Shown: positions 38,238 to 48,310, counted from the first letter of the stretch. The stretch is DNA of 64,000 bases from Prevotella dentasini JCM 15908 (GCF_000614065.1 NZ_BAKG01000004.1:1-64000), one strand, 5' to 3'. Notes: generated from the sequence alone by a model not told the origin. Numbers and translations are program-made.

Positions 38238-38627
38238 ATGAACTCTGAACAAGAACTATATTCACAATATGGAAAGGAACGTGCTTTCAATGTTCCCGAC
38301 GGTTATTTTGACAGTTTCTCTATCCGGTTGATGACACGCATTAAGGATAACGGAACGGCCGGACGTCAACATTCTTCGCACATAGTTATCCGCTTCCTGC
38401 GTCCATTGGCTATAGCTGCTTCGTTCCTCGTAGTGGTACTGGTGGCCGGGCTGATGTTGTCAAGGCAGGAAAATCGTCGGACAAGTTCAGAACAAGGCTC
38501 TGTTTCTTCGGCAGTTTCCGTTTCCTCCTTTGCTGAAAATAATTCCCGAGACGTATTGGATGAGGCTATCGACTATATGGCTTTGGACGACGACGAGTTT
38601 TATGTTGCCGTTATTGACGAACAATAG
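38238..38627 (+). CDS. Single-pass membrane protein, probable anti-sigma partner
   Basis: 129 residues. A soluble N-terminal segment contains FNVPDGYFDSFSIRLM, the motif seen at the N-terminus of many Bacteroidetes membrane proteins downstream of ECF sigma genes. One membrane helix follows (LRPLAIAASFLVVVLVAGLML), then a short serine-rich acidic tail. It has no zinc-binding anti-sigma motif. Position between sigma factor and periplasmic protein makes it the likely anti-sigma factor, but this is inferred. Confidence 0.7.
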   Translation: MNSEQELYSQYGKERAFNVPDGYFDSFSIRLMTRIKDNGTAGRQHSSHIVIRFLRPLAIAASFLVVVLVAGLMLSRQENRRTSSEQGSVSSAVSVSSFAENNSRDVLDEAIDYMALDDDEFYVAVIDEQ

Positions 38628-38665
38628 TTGTTGACGAATAATAATATTAATCAGAATATAGGTTT

Positions 38666-39118
38666 ATGAAGATAAATAAAGTCAGTCTGTTGCTTCTTTT
38701 CTCCTTTTCAGTGTTGATAAGTTATGCACAGGAGAAGTTCGATTCTCATAAGTTTACTGCTGAAATACATCGCTACATCGCTGCCAATGCCCATCTTACT
38801 CAGAAAGAGGCTGCCCGTTTTTTCCCTGTCTATGACGAAATGCAGCAGAAGCGTCGGGCGTTACATCAATCTTTGCGTTTCTATCGTCGTCAGGAACCGG
38901 CTTCGGAAGCTGCTGCCAAAGAGGCCATACAAAAGTGCGACGAGCTGAATATTAAGATGAAGGAATTAGAAAAAGACTATCATGCAAAGATGCTGAAGGT
39001 TGTTTCTGCCGTAAAGCTCAGCCAGATTCTGAAGGCAGAACATAGATTTCACCGGCAGTTCTTTCGTAGAATTGCCAAGCGCAACGGCAGGCAGCATGTC
39101 GCAAAACGGCGGAGATGA
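38666..39118 (+). CDS. Periplasmic helical protein (Spy/CpxP-like)
   Basis: 150 residues. The signal peptide is KVSLLLLFSFSVLISYAQ. The rest is highly charged and helical: HLTQKEAARFFPVYDEMQQK, then long basic helices ending RRIAKRNGRQHVAKRRR. The LTQKEAARFFPVYDE segment and size match the periplasmic proteins that follow ECF sigma/anti-sigma pairs in Bacteroidales, which resemble Spy/CpxP. It may sense or buffer misfolded envelope proteins. Confidence 0.7.
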   Translation: MKINKVSLLLLFSFSVLISYAQEKFDSHKFTAEIHRYIAANAHLTQKEAARFFPVYDEMQQKRRALHQSLRFYRRQEPASEAAAKEAIQKCDELNIKMKELEKDYHAKMLKVVSAVKLSQILKAEHRFHRQFFRRIAKRNGRQHVAKRRR

Positions 39119-39169
39119 CGTCCCATATCCTTTCTTTCGTATAAAATCACATTCAGAATATAAATATTG

Positions 39170-40681
39170 ATGAATAAGTTTCGTATTCTATCTATTGCTT
39201 TCCTGTCTTTTCTGTTTTTGGGGATAGGAGGCTGTGTCTTTGCCGGCGGTCCTAAGAAACGTGAATTTCGGGGAGCTTGGATTCAGTGTGTAAATGGTCA
39301 GTTCCAGAATATTGGAACGGCGAGGATGCAGCAGATGCTGACCCAACAGCTTGATGCGCTTCAGAAAGACGGTGTCAATGCCATTATCTTTCAGGTTCGT
39401 GCAGAGTGCGATGCCCTCTATCCGAGCAGCTATGAACCTTGGAGCAAGTTTCTTACAGGACAGCAGGGAACACCGCCCTCGCCCTATTGGGATCCGTTGC
39501 AGTGGATGGTAGAGCAGTGCCACAAGAGGGGAATGGAACTCCATGCATGGATAAATCCCTACCGCGCCAAGACAAAGACAACCACTCGCTTGGCCCAGAA
39601 CCACATAGCCGTTACCCATCCCGAACGTGTCTTTTCCTATGACGGGCTGTACGTTCTCAATCCCGGAATTGCAGAGAACAGGGATTATATCTACAAGATA
39701 GCAGAAGACATTGTCAGACGCTACGACATTGACGGATTCCATATCGACGACTATTTCTACCCCTATCCTGTGGCTGGGCAGACAATTCCCGACCAAAAGG
39801 AGTTTCAGGAACACGGCCATCTCTTCAAGAACATAGGCGACTGGCGGAGAGACAACGTAAGTGTTTTCATCAAGCAGCTTGGCGACGCCATCCACGGCGT
39901 CAAGCCTTGGGTGAAATTCGGCGTGTCGCCGTTCGGCATCTACCGTAATGCAAAGAGCGCGCCGGGAGTTGGCAGCCGGACAAACGGACTACAGAACTAC
40001 GACGACTTGTATGCTGATGTTATACAATGGGTAAACAACGGGTGGGTAGACTATTGCGTTCCGCAGATTTACTGGGAGATAGGCAACAAGGCTGCAGACT
40101 ACAAGGAGCTGATAGGGTGGTGGAACAATCATGCAGGAAACCGTCCCTTGTACATCGGGGAGGATGTACTGCGAACCGTGAAGAATGTCGACCCGCAGAA
40201 TCCCCGTTCCCACCAGCTGCCGGCCAAGCGTCGTCTGCACGGGCAGGCCGAGAACGTTTCGGGGACCGTTCTTTGGTATTCTTCCTCCGTAGTTCAGAAT
40301 CCCGGCAATTACGAGACGCTTCTCCGCACCAACTACTGGCGTTATCCGGCTTTGCAGCCCTCCATGCCGTTCATTGACGGCCAGCCCCCCCGGAAGCCCA
40401 AAAGCGTGAAGGCCCGTTGGACGAGCGATGGGTACTGCCTGACGTGGAAAGCTCCGAAGGGTGAAGGATGGCAGGATGCCCCCTATAAGTACGTCGTCTA
40501 TTGTTTCGCACAGGGAGCACCGGTCAACTTGGACGACGCTTCCAAGATTGTAGCCATCACCTCTGAGCCGATGGTGCGCCTGAACTATCGTGACGGTAAC
40601 GACAGATATACTTTCGTCGTTACCACTTTGGACAGGATGAGCAATGAAAGCACGGGCAAGAAAAAGAAGGTAAAATTGTAG
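39170..40681 (+). CDS. Glycoside-hydrolase-like lipoprotein (GHL10 / DUF187 family)
   Basis: 503 residues from the ATG at 39170. A signal peptide with lipobox-like LFLGIGGC precedes the GHL10 domain: REFRGAWIQCVNGQF, DALQKDGVNAIIFQVRAECD, MELHAWINPYRA and DIDGFHIDDYFYPYP (acidic catalytic region, about residue 190), WVKFGVSPFGIYRN, VDYCVPQIYWEIG. A fibronectin type III-like C-terminus (PRKPKSVKARW) follows. Homologues act on peptidoglycan or other glycans (denuded peptidoglycan glycosidases of the DigH type); the substrate here is not proven. Located at the outer membrane. Confidence 0.9.
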   Translation: MNKFRILSIAFLSFLFLGIGGCVFAGGPKKREFRGAWIQCVNGQFQNIGTARMQQMLTQQLDALQKDGVNAIIFQVRAECDALYPSSYEPWSKFLTGQQGTPPSPYWDPLQWMVEQCHKRGMELHAWINPYRAKTKTTTRLAQNHIAVTHPERVFSYDGLYVLNPGIAENRDYIYKIAEDIVRRYDIDGFHIDDYFYPYPVAGQTIPDQKEFQEHGHLFKNIGDWRRDNVSVFIKQLGDAIHGVKPWVKFGVSPFGIYRNAKSAPGVGSRTNGLQNYDDLYADVIQWVNNGWVDYCVPQIYWEIGNKAADYKELIGWWNNHAGNRPLYIGEDVLRTVKNVDPQNPRSHQLPAKRRLHGQAENVSGTVLWYSSSVVQNPGNYETLLRTNYWRYPALQPSMPFIDGQPPRKPKSVKARWTSDGYCLTWKAPKGEGWQDAPYKYVVYCFAQGAPVNLDDASKIVAITSEPMVRLNYRDGNDRYTFVVTTLDRMSNESTGKKKKVKL

Positions 40682-40717
40682 CTTTCGTATATAGTCGAAA
40701 GACTGCAACAAAAACTG

Positions 40718-40781
40718 TAAGGGACAGGCACTCTCATCTGTTTAAGGCAAATAAGCCGGATAGACACGGGCCTGTCCCTTA
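40718..40781. repeat. Long-loop inverted repeat downstream of the GHL10 gene
   Basis: TAAGGGACAGGC (40718-40729) is perfectly complementary to GCCTGTCCCTTA (40770-40781), with a loop of about 40 bases. It may end the upstream transcript, though no T-run follows. Confidence 0.6.
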
Positions 40782-41004
40782 TTGGTGCTAATTGTTCAAA
40801 AAGAATGAACGAAAGAGTATATTCCGGCTTATAATCACTCATCCGTTCCGGGAGTATAATGCAAATTGTGTCAGCGTACAAAAAACCAGAACGGCATGGT
40901 TTATTTTATCGTCCGCTAAGCATAGAACATCCATACACGAATCAGGCCCGATACTTCGGGGCTTCTGCAAAACTATCATTTCAATGACTTTCCCTCCTTC
41001 TTTC

Positions 41005-41037
41005 TTTGCTGTTTTGGAAAACTTTTCATATCTTTGC
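41005..41037 (+). promoter_or_regulatory. Consensus promoter far upstream of the HU-like gene
   Basis: TTTG (41005-41008), 20 bases, then TATCTTTGC (41029-41037) is a perfect consensus. The nearest real downstream gene starts at 41700, so the transcript has either a 650-base leader or a separate RNA. Confidence 0.65.
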
Positions 41038-41221
41038 CGTAGAATTACGACTATTAAAGAATGAACACAAGAGAGAATCATAGCCATACACAGCAGCACC
41101 TATATAATATAAGGTGTAGGCATGAGTATGTATGTCTTTCTGACAGACAATCGGGAAAGGGAAATTTTCATCGGGATGAAAAAAAGTTGCCGGATTATTT
41201 GGCAGTTCCAAATAATTTGTT

Positions 41222-41267
<46 letters not shown>

Positions 41268-41465
41268 GGTAACGTATCTGACGCAACCCCGCGCTTTATC
41301 CCTCACGCTTACGCGTGCGGCGGCAGCCGTCAAACGCCCGTAGGCAAAGGATTCCCGGAAGTTTCCTTTGCGCGTTCCGCCATGTCCCTTTTCAGTCGGG
41401 CCAAGCGTGGTACAGCGACCGAATCCTCCCTTTTCAGACATCAGAAAAGCCGCTTGCCGCGTGCG

Positions 41466-41588
41466 GTAAATTTATATACGGTTAGCGGAAAATTTCTAAC
41501 CGTATATAAATTTACGGGGAAGCGGTTAGAAAAATATTTCTATACGTATAGAAATTTTCCGCTAACCGTATATAAATTTAAAGCCTCC
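41466..41588. repeat. 72-bp palindromic interspersed repeat, copy B, with flanking repeat words
   Basis: Positions 41508-41579 are identical to 78-149. The preceding bases hold GCGGTAAATTTATATACGG and GCGGAAAATTT words like the 22-bp units at 11-76, so both copies combine short units and the palindrome. Confidence 0.88.
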
Positions 41589-41699
41589 CCGAATCCCGGT
41601 TTCAGGGAGCGGAGACAGGCTGCAAGACAAAGAGAAAAACGGGCAGACAGCCCTGACGTGCAATAGGCACGGATACTATTGACTTAAAACAATTCGAGT

Positions 41700-42119
41700 A
41701 TGAAAGTAAAGTTAATCAAGCGGAAGAATCCGCAGAAGAAAACCGAGGAGAAATTTTATGCCAATCCCGTCAATGCCGGCAGAAAGAGCCTGCGCGACAT
41801 TGCACGCGACATCTCCGGCCGCTCGTCGCTGACGCGCGGCGACATCGAGAACGTGCTCTTCAATTTCATCGACTGCCTGCCGGGCTATCTGCGCGACGGG
41901 TTCAGCGTGCAGCTGGGCGACTTCGGAACGATGCGCCTCACGCTTTCGAGCAAGGGAGCGGAGAAGGAAAAGGATTTCAACACCGATGACATCAAGCCCC
42001 GTGTTACGTTCACTCCGGGCGTTGAGCTGAAAGCCTCGTTGCGCGAAACGTCATACGAGACGGTGAAGGAGAAGGGCAGCCAGTCGGGCAGCGGCGACGA
42101 CACTCCCGTTCTGTCATAA
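41700..42119 (+). CDS. HU-family DNA-binding protein (Bacteroidetes type)
   Basis: 139 residues. The HU/IHF fold is visible in NAGRKSLRDIARDISGRSSL, DIENVLFNFIDCLPGYL, GFSVQLGDFGTMRLTL and VTFTPGVELKASL. A disordered Ser/Gly tail follows. This longer Bacteroidetes variant binds DNA and compacts or organises the nucleoid; several paralogues usually exist per genome. A strong terminator follows. Confidence 0.9.
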   Translation: MKVKLIKRKNPQKKTEEKFYANPVNAGRKSLRDIARDISGRSSLTRGDIENVLFNFIDCLPGYLRDGFSVQLGDFGTMRLTLSSKGAEKEKDFNTDDIKPRVTFTPGVELKASLRETSYETVKEKGSQSGSGDDTPVLS

Positions 42120-42151
42120 GAAAGAAACACATGACTCTTAAAATTACTTGG

Positions 42152-42194
42152 GGTGCAAGGTCCGTCGCTATGACGGGTCTTGCACCATTTTTTT
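42152..42194 (+). terminator. Rho-independent terminator of the HU-like gene
   Basis: GGTGCAAG and CCGTC pair with GACGG and CTTGCACC around a GCTAT loop, followed by ATTTTTTT. Confidence 0.9.
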
Positions 42195-42397
42195 ATGTCC
42201 GTCCGTCTGCGCTTCGCCTGCAATGGGGAGAGAATGTGCGCAATGAACGGATTTCGGCGCAGAGAACCTTCCTTATGACAATTGACAGCGCAGGGACAGG
42301 TGCCCCGTCTGCCCCTGCAGGCTCTGTTAACCGTTAAATTCTGTGGCGGAAAAGGTTAAAAACAAGAGGCGGAAAAGGGCAATTGAATAAAAATGAC

Positions 42398-42406
42398 TAT
42401 CTTTGC
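42398..42406 (+). promoter_or_regulatory. -7 box of the DUF4468-porin operon
   Basis: TATCTTTGC, exact -7 consensus, 27 bases before the start codon at 42434. Confidence 0.55.
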
Positions 42407-42433
42407 TACTCGTAATCGAAAAGAAACAGCAGA

Positions 42434-43237
42434 ATGATGAAGAAAATATGGGCACTTGCCGTCGTTCTCCTGCCTCTGGCGGCCGTGGCACAGAATACGC
42501 TGACGCCGGAAGAGCAGCTCCGGCAGGCGGAGCGGCAGCTGACAGAGGCCCGGAGGCAGCTCGAAATAGCCGAGCAGAACCTTGCAAGGGCAAGGGAGGC
42601 TGTCTCGGAATCAGTTTCGGCGGGAACCGTAAAGGAGGGTGAAGCCGTTCGGCCGTCTTCATGGGCGGTGCCTGCAGGCGGCGAAGGCAATAGTGCCGCA
42701 ACCCCGAAAGGCAGGCCATCCCTCCCCAAGGCCGACGATGTCTATCTTCGGCCAGACTGTATCCCTCTTGTCGACGGCAAGGTGGTCTGGTCGGAACGGG
42801 TCGAAGTGCCCGGTGTGCCGGCTGAGCGGCTTTACGACAAGGCCCTTGCGTTTCTGACAAGACTCACGAAGGAGGAGAATCAGTTGGCTGAGAGCAAGGT
42901 TGCATTGGTCAATCCGGGAGAGCACAGCCTGATTGCCACCATCCACGAGAAACTCGTCTTCTCGTCCACATTCCTGTCGTTGGACTTCAGCAAGTTCAAC
43001 TACGTATTGCAGGTGAGCTGCACCGACGGGGCTGCGGTGCTGACCATGACCCGCCTGACTTATAACTACGACGTGCAGGGAAAGGTCAGCAACTATACTG
43101 CCGAGGAGTGGATAACCGACAAGGCCAGCGTCAACAAGAAGCGCACGCGCCTGCTTCCCGTTTCCGGCAAGTTCCGTCGGGCGACCGTCGACCGCAAGGA
43201 CTATATATTCAAGGTTTTCAAGGATTCATTAAAGTAA
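42434..43237 (+). CDS. DUF4468 domain secreted protein
   Basis: 267 residues. Signal peptide IWALAVVLLPLAAVAQ, then a coiled-coil segment (EEQLRQAERQLTEARRQLEI) and a low-complexity linker. The C-terminal DUF4468 domain (a TBP-like fold) begins near residue 115: PLVDGKVVWSERVEVPGVPA, LYDKALAFLTRL, STFLSLDFSKFNYVLQVSC and MTRLTYNYDVQG. The family is periplasmic or outer-membrane associated and uncharacterised. The coiled coil suggests oligomerisation. It is followed at 35 bases by a small membrane protein and then a porin. Confidence 0.8.
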   Translation: MMKKIWALAVVLLPLAAVAQNTLTPEEQLRQAERQLTEARRQLEIAEQNLARAREAVSESVSAGTVKEGEAVRPSSWAVPAGGEGNSAATPKGRPSLPKADDVYLRPDCIPLVDGKVVWSERVEVPGVPAERLYDKALAFLTRLTKEENQLAESKVALVNPGEHSLIATIHEKLVFSSTFLSLDFSKFNYVLQVSCTDGAAVLTMTRLTYNYDVQGKVSNYTAEEWITDKASVNKKRTRLLPVSGKFRRATVDRKDYIFKVFKDSLK

Positions 43238-43272
43238 AGACTTTCATTCCCTTATCTCATTATTATCTTATT

Positions 43273-43506
43273 ATGACAGAAGAACTTCAGAACAGTACGG
43301 CACGCCGTCCCAGCCGTCGCCGCCGTCCGGCAGAGCACGACCGGTTCATCCATACGCGCCAGTGGCTCAACGGTATCTTCATGTTGGGGGCCATTGCCGG
43401 CGTCATCGTTATGCTGATGTCGGAAGACAGGACGGTTGGCATCATCATCGTCTTGGTCTCCATGCTATTCAAGTTTGTCGAAGCCTTATTGCGCATTATC
43501 CGTTGA
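43273..43506 (+). CDS. Small two-helix membrane protein
   Basis: 77 residues from the ATG at 43273. A strongly basic N-terminus (ARRPSRRRRPAEHDRF) precedes two hydrophobic segments (WLNGIFMLGAIAGVIVMLMS and VGIIIVLVSMLFKFVEALL). Its TGA overlaps the ATG of the putative porin, which supports its reality. No family recognised with certainty. Confidence 0.65.
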   Translation: MTEELQNSTARRPSRRRRPAEHDRFIHTRQWLNGIFMLGAIAGVIVMLMSEDRTVGIIIVLVSMLFKFVEALLRIIR

Positions 43507-45898
43507 TGATGAGAAGAATCTCCCTGCTTATAGCCGCAATGATGGCAGCGTGTGCCGTCAATGCCCAGATAGACGATTTTCAGGCGGTGGACGACGGCAC
43601 GTTTGCTGCCGAGGGCTATCAGAACAACCGCCGTCTCGGCAGGTCTGATTCCGTGCAGAGTCAGCACAAGATTGTTCCGCGCGGCCTGAAGGTCTGGACG
43701 ATAGACGAGCGGTTCGGCAACCGGACCGAAGCCACGCCCGACACGCTTTCGGAGATGTATATGAACACTATATTCACCACAGGACTCCGTGGCGAGTACA
43801 ATTCATTGGGCAATCTCGGCTCACCGCGCGAGAACCGCATATTCATAGACCGCGAAGACGCGTCCGAGTTCTTCTTCCTCGACCCCTACGGCTACGCCAT
43901 CACCCAGCCGGGCGACTTTCATTTCACTTCCAGTCTGTCGCCTATAACCAACCTTTCCTATAATACGGCAGGAAACAGAACCAACGGGGAAGACCATTTC
44001 AAGGCTCTCTTTGCCGTCAATGCAGGCAGGAAGTGGGGTTTCGGATTTAAGTTCGACTATCTGTACGGGCGTGGCTATTACAGCAACCAGAGTGCCTCGC
44101 ATCTTGACTATTCCATGTGGGGCTCTTATCTGGGCGAACGCTATCAGGCGCATTTGCTGTTCTCGCTCAACCATCAGAAGGTAGCCGAGGGCGGAGGCAT
44201 AACCAACGATGCCTACATTACGCATCCCGAAACGTTCAACGAGAGCTTCACCGAGGAGGAGATTCCCACGCAGCTTACGAAAAACTGGAACAGAAATGAC
44301 AACCAGCATGCTTTCTTCAACCACCGCTACAGCCTCGGATTCTTCAGGAAAGTACCGATGACGAAGGAGGAGATAGAGGCCCGTAAGTTTGCCCTCAAGT
44401 CGAAGCAGGCCCAGCAGGCGGAGAAAGCCAAGGAGAAGGCGCGCCGTCAGTCGCAGAAAGACGGGGAGGAGTTCGACGAGGAAGCTACGACAGGAACCAT
44501 GCGGCTAATTCCGGCCGGCCCGATGATGCCAAGATTGTCGGCGACGCGCCTGCTTCCGCTTCCAAGAAGCAGGACGGTGGAGGGCGGATTACGGTAGACC
44601 TGCAGGATTCCGTGCAGATGAAGCAGCTTGCCGAAATCCCTGCCGTCGTGAAAGACACGGCAGACCAGTGGATGAAAGAGGAATACGTGCCCGTTACGAG
44701 CTTTATCCATACGATGCGGTTCGACAACTATCGCCGTATCTATCAGGCATACGCCACTCCCGACAATTACTATAAGAACGATTACTACACCTCTCCCGAT
44801 GCGCCGGGCGATTCCATCTACGACCGCACCCGGCACTGGTCGTTCCGCAACACCTTTGCCGTCGCCCTGTTGGAGGGTTTCAATAAATGGGCGAAGGCAG
44901 GCCTGAAGGCGTTTGCCTCTTACGAGCTGCGCCATTACGAACTGCCGTCCGTCCTTGCCCCCACAGCCTCTGCTGCGGCTATGTTCGATGGCTATCAGGC
45001 GTGGAATCAGCACGACTTGTCTGTCGGCGGACAGCTGTTGAGAACATCGGGCAATACGCTTCACTACGACCTTACGGGCGAAGTGTGGGTGGCAGGAGCC
45101 AATATGGGACAATTGCATCTGGACGGCCATGCCGAACTCAACTTCCCCTTGTTGGGCGACACGGTGCAGTTGGCGGCAACTGCCTTCTTCCACCGCGATT
45201 CGCCGTCGTTCTATATGAATACTTTCCGTTCGCGGCACTTTTGGTGGGATAACAATACCGGTTTTCAGACGCACACGCGCCTGCTCGGAGAGTTCGCCTT
45301 GGAAAAGACGCGCACGCGGCTCCGCGTCGGCTACGATATGATAAAGAACTATACTTATTTTGGCCTTCAGAACGACCGTGTGGCTAATAATGACAATTAT
45401 CTGGTGCAGAACAGCGAGGCAAATGTACGTCAGCACGGCAGTCCCATCAGTCTTCTTACCATTCAGCTTCAGCAAGATTTCCGGCTGGGTATCCTCAACT
45501 GGCAGAATGTGCTGACCTTCCAGAAGTCGAGCGAGCAGGAAGTGCTGCCCCTTCCGGCGTTCAATGCCTACTCCAACCTGTTTATCAGATTCAGGATAGC
45601 CAAGGTGCTTGATTGCGATTTCGGGGTAGACGGCCGCTACTTCACGAAGTATTATGCCCCCGAGTATATTCCGGGAATCGGAGCTTTCGGTATTCAGGAG
45701 ACGGAGGCAAGCCGCACGGAGATAGGCAACTATCCGCTCCTGAACGTCTATGCCAACTTTAAGCTCCAGCACACACGCTTCTTTGTAATGTACTCTCACG
45801 TGAACAGCGGCAGTAGCGGTGATTATTTCTTCATGCCCCACTATCCGCTCAATCAGCGCATATTCCGTTTTGGAGTCAGCTGGAACTTCTTCAACTAA
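43506..45898 (+). CDS. Putative porin / outer-membrane beta-barrel protein (frameshift)
   Basis: About 797 residues after adding one base between 44485 and 44525. The signal peptide is RISLLIAAMMAACAVNAQ. Features of the Bacteroidetes 'putative porin' family include FFLDPYGYAITQPGDFHF, SNLTYN-like repeats, many alternating aromatic strands (WGFGFKFDYLYGRGYY, FFNHRYSLGFFRKV, WSFRNTFAVALLEGFNKW) and a C-terminal strand ending FRFGVSWNFF. A charged linker (SKQAQQAEKAKEKARRQSQK) sits where the break occurs. It is predicted to be an outer-membrane beta-barrel; its cargo is unknown. Confidence 0.82.
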
Positions 45899-45946
45899 AT
45901 GCAATGATTCCTGAATAGGAGACGGAACGATAAACATAAACCAAGC

Positions 45947-46909
45947 ATGACAGACCCGGTAAAAGGAAATATCAGTCAGCCACAGCCTGTTGTCGCTGCC
46001 AATTCGGCAAAGGCGTGGCTTTTGGCAGCACGTCCGAAGACACTGACGGGGGCAGCTGTTCCCGTTATGATTGGCATCGCTTTCGCGCTGCGGTTGGGCG
46101 GATGGGACAGCTTCAGGTTGCTGCCTGCCGTTCTTTGTTTTCTTTTTGCGTTCATTATGCAGATAGATGCCAACTTCATCAATGACTATTTCGATTGTCT
46201 TAGGGGCAACGACGACGCAGCCACGAGGCTCGGCCCGAAACGGGCGTGCAGCGAGGGATGGATAACGCTCCCTGCCATGCGCGCAGGTATTGTCGTTACG
46301 ACGGCTTTGGCTTGCCTGACAGGGCTTCCGCTTATTGTCTATGGTGGTTGGGAGATGATAGTCGTCGGGTTGGTCTGTGTCGCTTTCTGTTTCCTTTATA
46401 CTACGCGGCTGTCCTATCTCGGACTTGGCGACCTTCTTGTCTTGGTCTTCTTCGGTATTGTTCCCGTGTGCCTGACTTGCTATGTTGTTCTTCCCGAGGG
46501 GGCGGAACGCATCGACTGGCACGTGTTCTCGGTTTCTGTCTGGTGCGGACTGGTAATAGACACCCTGCTGGTTGTCAACAACTATCGCGACCGGGAGAAC
46601 GACCGTAGGGACGGAAAAATGACGTTGGTGGTACGAATCGGCGAGAAGTATGCCGAACGGCTCTACCTCGGGCTGGGATTGGCGGCCGTGTTGGGCGTAC
46701 AGCTTACGGTTTGGGACGGTAACCGTCAGTGGACGGATTTCGTCGCCTTCTTCTTGCCGGATGTCTACCTCTTCCTCCATGTCCTGACCTATCAGCAGAT
46801 GATACGCATACGGAAAGGGCGCGAACTCAACAAGATACTGGGACAGACGGCCCGGAATATGTTTGTCTTCGGTATCGTTACGACGCTCGGTCTGCTCATG
46901 GCCTCTTGA
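45947..46909 (+). CDS. menA: 1,4-dihydroxy-2-naphthoate polyprenyltransferase
   Basis: 320 residues, about nine membrane helices, UbiA family. It prenylates DHNA in menaquinone synthesis. The first Asp-rich motif is NFINDYFDCLRGNDD (about residue 80) and the second VVNNYRDRENDRRDGKMTL (about residue 210), which bind the Mg-prenyl diphosphate. ARPKTLTGAAVPVMIG is the usual N-terminal segment. The size and DHNA-type sequence fit MenA rather than UbiA. It is in the same direction as the porin, 48 bases downstream. Confidence 0.92.
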   Translation: MTDPVKGNISQPQPVVAANSAKAWLLAARPKTLTGAAVPVMIGIAFALRLGGWDSFRLLPAVLCFLFAFIMQIDANFINDYFDCLRGNDDAATRLGPKRACSEGWITLPAMRAGIVVTTALACLTGLPLIVYGGWEMIVVGLVCVAFCFLYTTRLSYLGLGDLLVLVFFGIVPVCLTCYVVLPEGAERIDWHVFSVSVWCGLVIDTLLVVNNYRDRENDRRDGKMTLVVRIGEKYAERLYLGLGLAAVLGVQLTVWDGNRQWTDFVAFFLPDVYLFLHVLTYQQMIRIRKGRELNKILGQTARNMFVFGIVTTLGLLMAS

Positions 46910-46961
46910 CAAACACGATAGTCTCCGCTGTCATTTTCATTATAAATAATTATTCAAAACG

Positions 46962-47609
46962 ATGTCGAAGAACGTAAATTTGGACTTGATGGAATTTGTC
47001 GAGCAGCAGATACTTCCCCGCTATACTGCTTTCGGGAAATCGCATGGACTCACTCACGTACAGCGGGTTATCCATAATTCCATGGAACTTGTGCGCGTTA
47101 CGGGTGCCGACCCCAATATGGCTTACGTCATAGCTGCCTACCACGACCTCGGCATGGAGGGGCCGCGTGCCATCCACCACATTACGGGCGGTAAGATTCT
47201 CACTGCCGATGCCCGGCTAAAGAAATGGTTCTCGCCCGAACAGATTAAGATAATGAAAGAGGCGGTGGAAGACCACCGTGCCAGCAGTTCCCGTGCACCG
47301 CGCAGCATCTACGGGAAGATTGTTGCCGAGGCCGACCGCGACTTGGAGCCGGAGATGATTTTCCTGCGTGCCGTACAGTTCGGTATGGAGAATTACCCGG
47401 AGAAAAACGAGGAGCAGATGTGGCAGCGTTTTCATGCCCATATAAAGGAGAAGTATGGCCGTTCGGGCTATCTGAAGCTGTGGATTCCCAATTCTCCCAA
47501 TGCTAAAAACCTTGAGATGATTCGCCGGACCATCGACGACGAAGCAGAATTGCGCAGGGTTTTTGAGAGAATTTACAAGTTGTCTTCAGACCGCGCACAA
47601 GGCGGGTAA
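46962..47609 (+). CDS. HD-domain phosphohydrolase
   Basis: 215 residues. The HD superfamily metal site is given by SHGLTHVQRVIHNSMEL (first His) and AAYHDLGME (His-Asp pair, about residue 60), then EDHRASSSRAPRSIYGKIVAEAD with the later Asp. Such proteins hydrolyse nucleotides or other phosphoesters; the substrate is not evident. Soluble and cytoplasmic. Confidence 0.82.
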   Translation: MSKNVNLDLMEFVEQQILPRYTAFGKSHGLTHVQRVIHNSMELVRVTGADPNMAYVIAAYHDLGMEGPRAIHHITGGKILTADARLKKWFSPEQIKIMKEAVEDHRASSSRAPRSIYGKIVAEADRDLEPEMIFLRAVQFGMENYPEKNEEQMWQRFHAHIKEKYGRSGYLKLWIPNSPNAKNLEMIRRTIDDEAELRRVFERIYKLSSDRAQGG

Positions 47610-47720
47610 TCACCCGGCCGTGTCTGTTGATATATAGAAATTTCCTCCTGAAAGGAGGCATCCGTTCTTTTCCGAAGGCGGAAAGAAATAGAATAGCAAA
47701 TAGAACAAACCATTACAAAT

Positions 47721-48188
47721 ATGAACAAAGAAGAATTGATGAGAAGGGCCATTGAGCTTTCCGTTAACAGCGTGCGTAACGGAGGTGGCCCGTTTGGGGC
47801 TGTCATTGCCAGAAATGGGGAGATTGTTGCGGAAGGAAGCAACAGCGTTACCATTGATACCGATCCTACGGCTCATGCCGAGGTCTCCACCATCCGCAAG
47901 GCATGCAGGAAACTCGGGACGTTCGACCTCTCGGGCTGTGAGATTTATACTTCCTGTGAACCGTGTCCTATGTGCCTCGGTGCCATTTACTGGGCACATC
48001 TTGACAAGATATACTATGCCAACGACCGCAAGGATGCCGCCGACATAGGCTTCGACGACGATTTTATCTATCAGGAAATAGATGTACAGCCCCAGTATCG
48101 CAAGAAACCGTCGGAGATTCTCCTCCGTAACGAAGCTATGGCTGCTTTCGATTTATGGCGCAATAAGGCCGACAAGACGGAGTATTAA
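47721..48188 (+). CDS. Nucleoside/guanine deaminase (cytidine-deaminase fold)
   Basis: 155 residues. The zinc site is HAEVSTIRKAC (His-Ala-Glu) and PCPMCLGAIYWA (Pro-Cys-x-x-Cys). GGGPFGAVIARNGEIVAEGSN and the ending RNEAMAAFDLWRNK fit the GuaD-like group, which converts guanine to xanthine, better than TadA. Cytoplasmic. A small CCTCCT/AGGAGG hairpin lies about 65 bases upstream. Confidence 0.87.
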   Translation: MNKEELMRRAIELSVNSVRNGGGPFGAVIARNGEIVAEGSNSVTIDTDPTAHAEVSTIRKACRKLGTFDLSGCEIYTSCEPCPMCLGAIYWAHLDKIYYANDRKDAADIGFDDDFIYQEIDVQPQYRKKPSEILLRNEAMAAFDLWRNKADKTEY

Positions 48189-48263
48189 GTGCTCTCCCCT
48201 GTGTTTCCTTCTTTTTGCAGTTATTGCAGATGAAGCATCCGTCTTGTCTGTACGTAATCAGGT

Positions 48264-48310
48264 AAAAGGCGAATATGGAGTTTGTAACCTTCGTATTCGC
48301 TTTCTTTTTA
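48264..48310 (+). terminator. Terminator after the deaminase gene
   Basis: GCGAATA (48269-48275) pairs with TATTCGC (48294-48300), extended by AAAG/TTT, followed by CTTTTTA. Confidence 0.5.

Larger units (their letters stand above)
42120..42433. other. Intergenic region after the HU-like gene
   Basis: It contains the terminator at 42152-42194 and a TATCTTTGC box at 42398-42406 that probably drives the DUF4468 operon. Nothing else is visible. Confidence 0.5.

Noticed and set aside
44447..46912. Long minus-strand open frame of 821 residues opposite the porin and menA
   Set aside because: It is the mirror of two well-supported genes and has no recognisable domains; its length reflects the G/C-rich codon positions of the plus-strand genes.
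47640..47720. Riboswitch-like leader before the guanine deaminase
   Set aside because: Only a six-base-pair CCTCCT/AGGAGG hairpin is visible; no purine-riboswitch or PreQ1 core could be traced.
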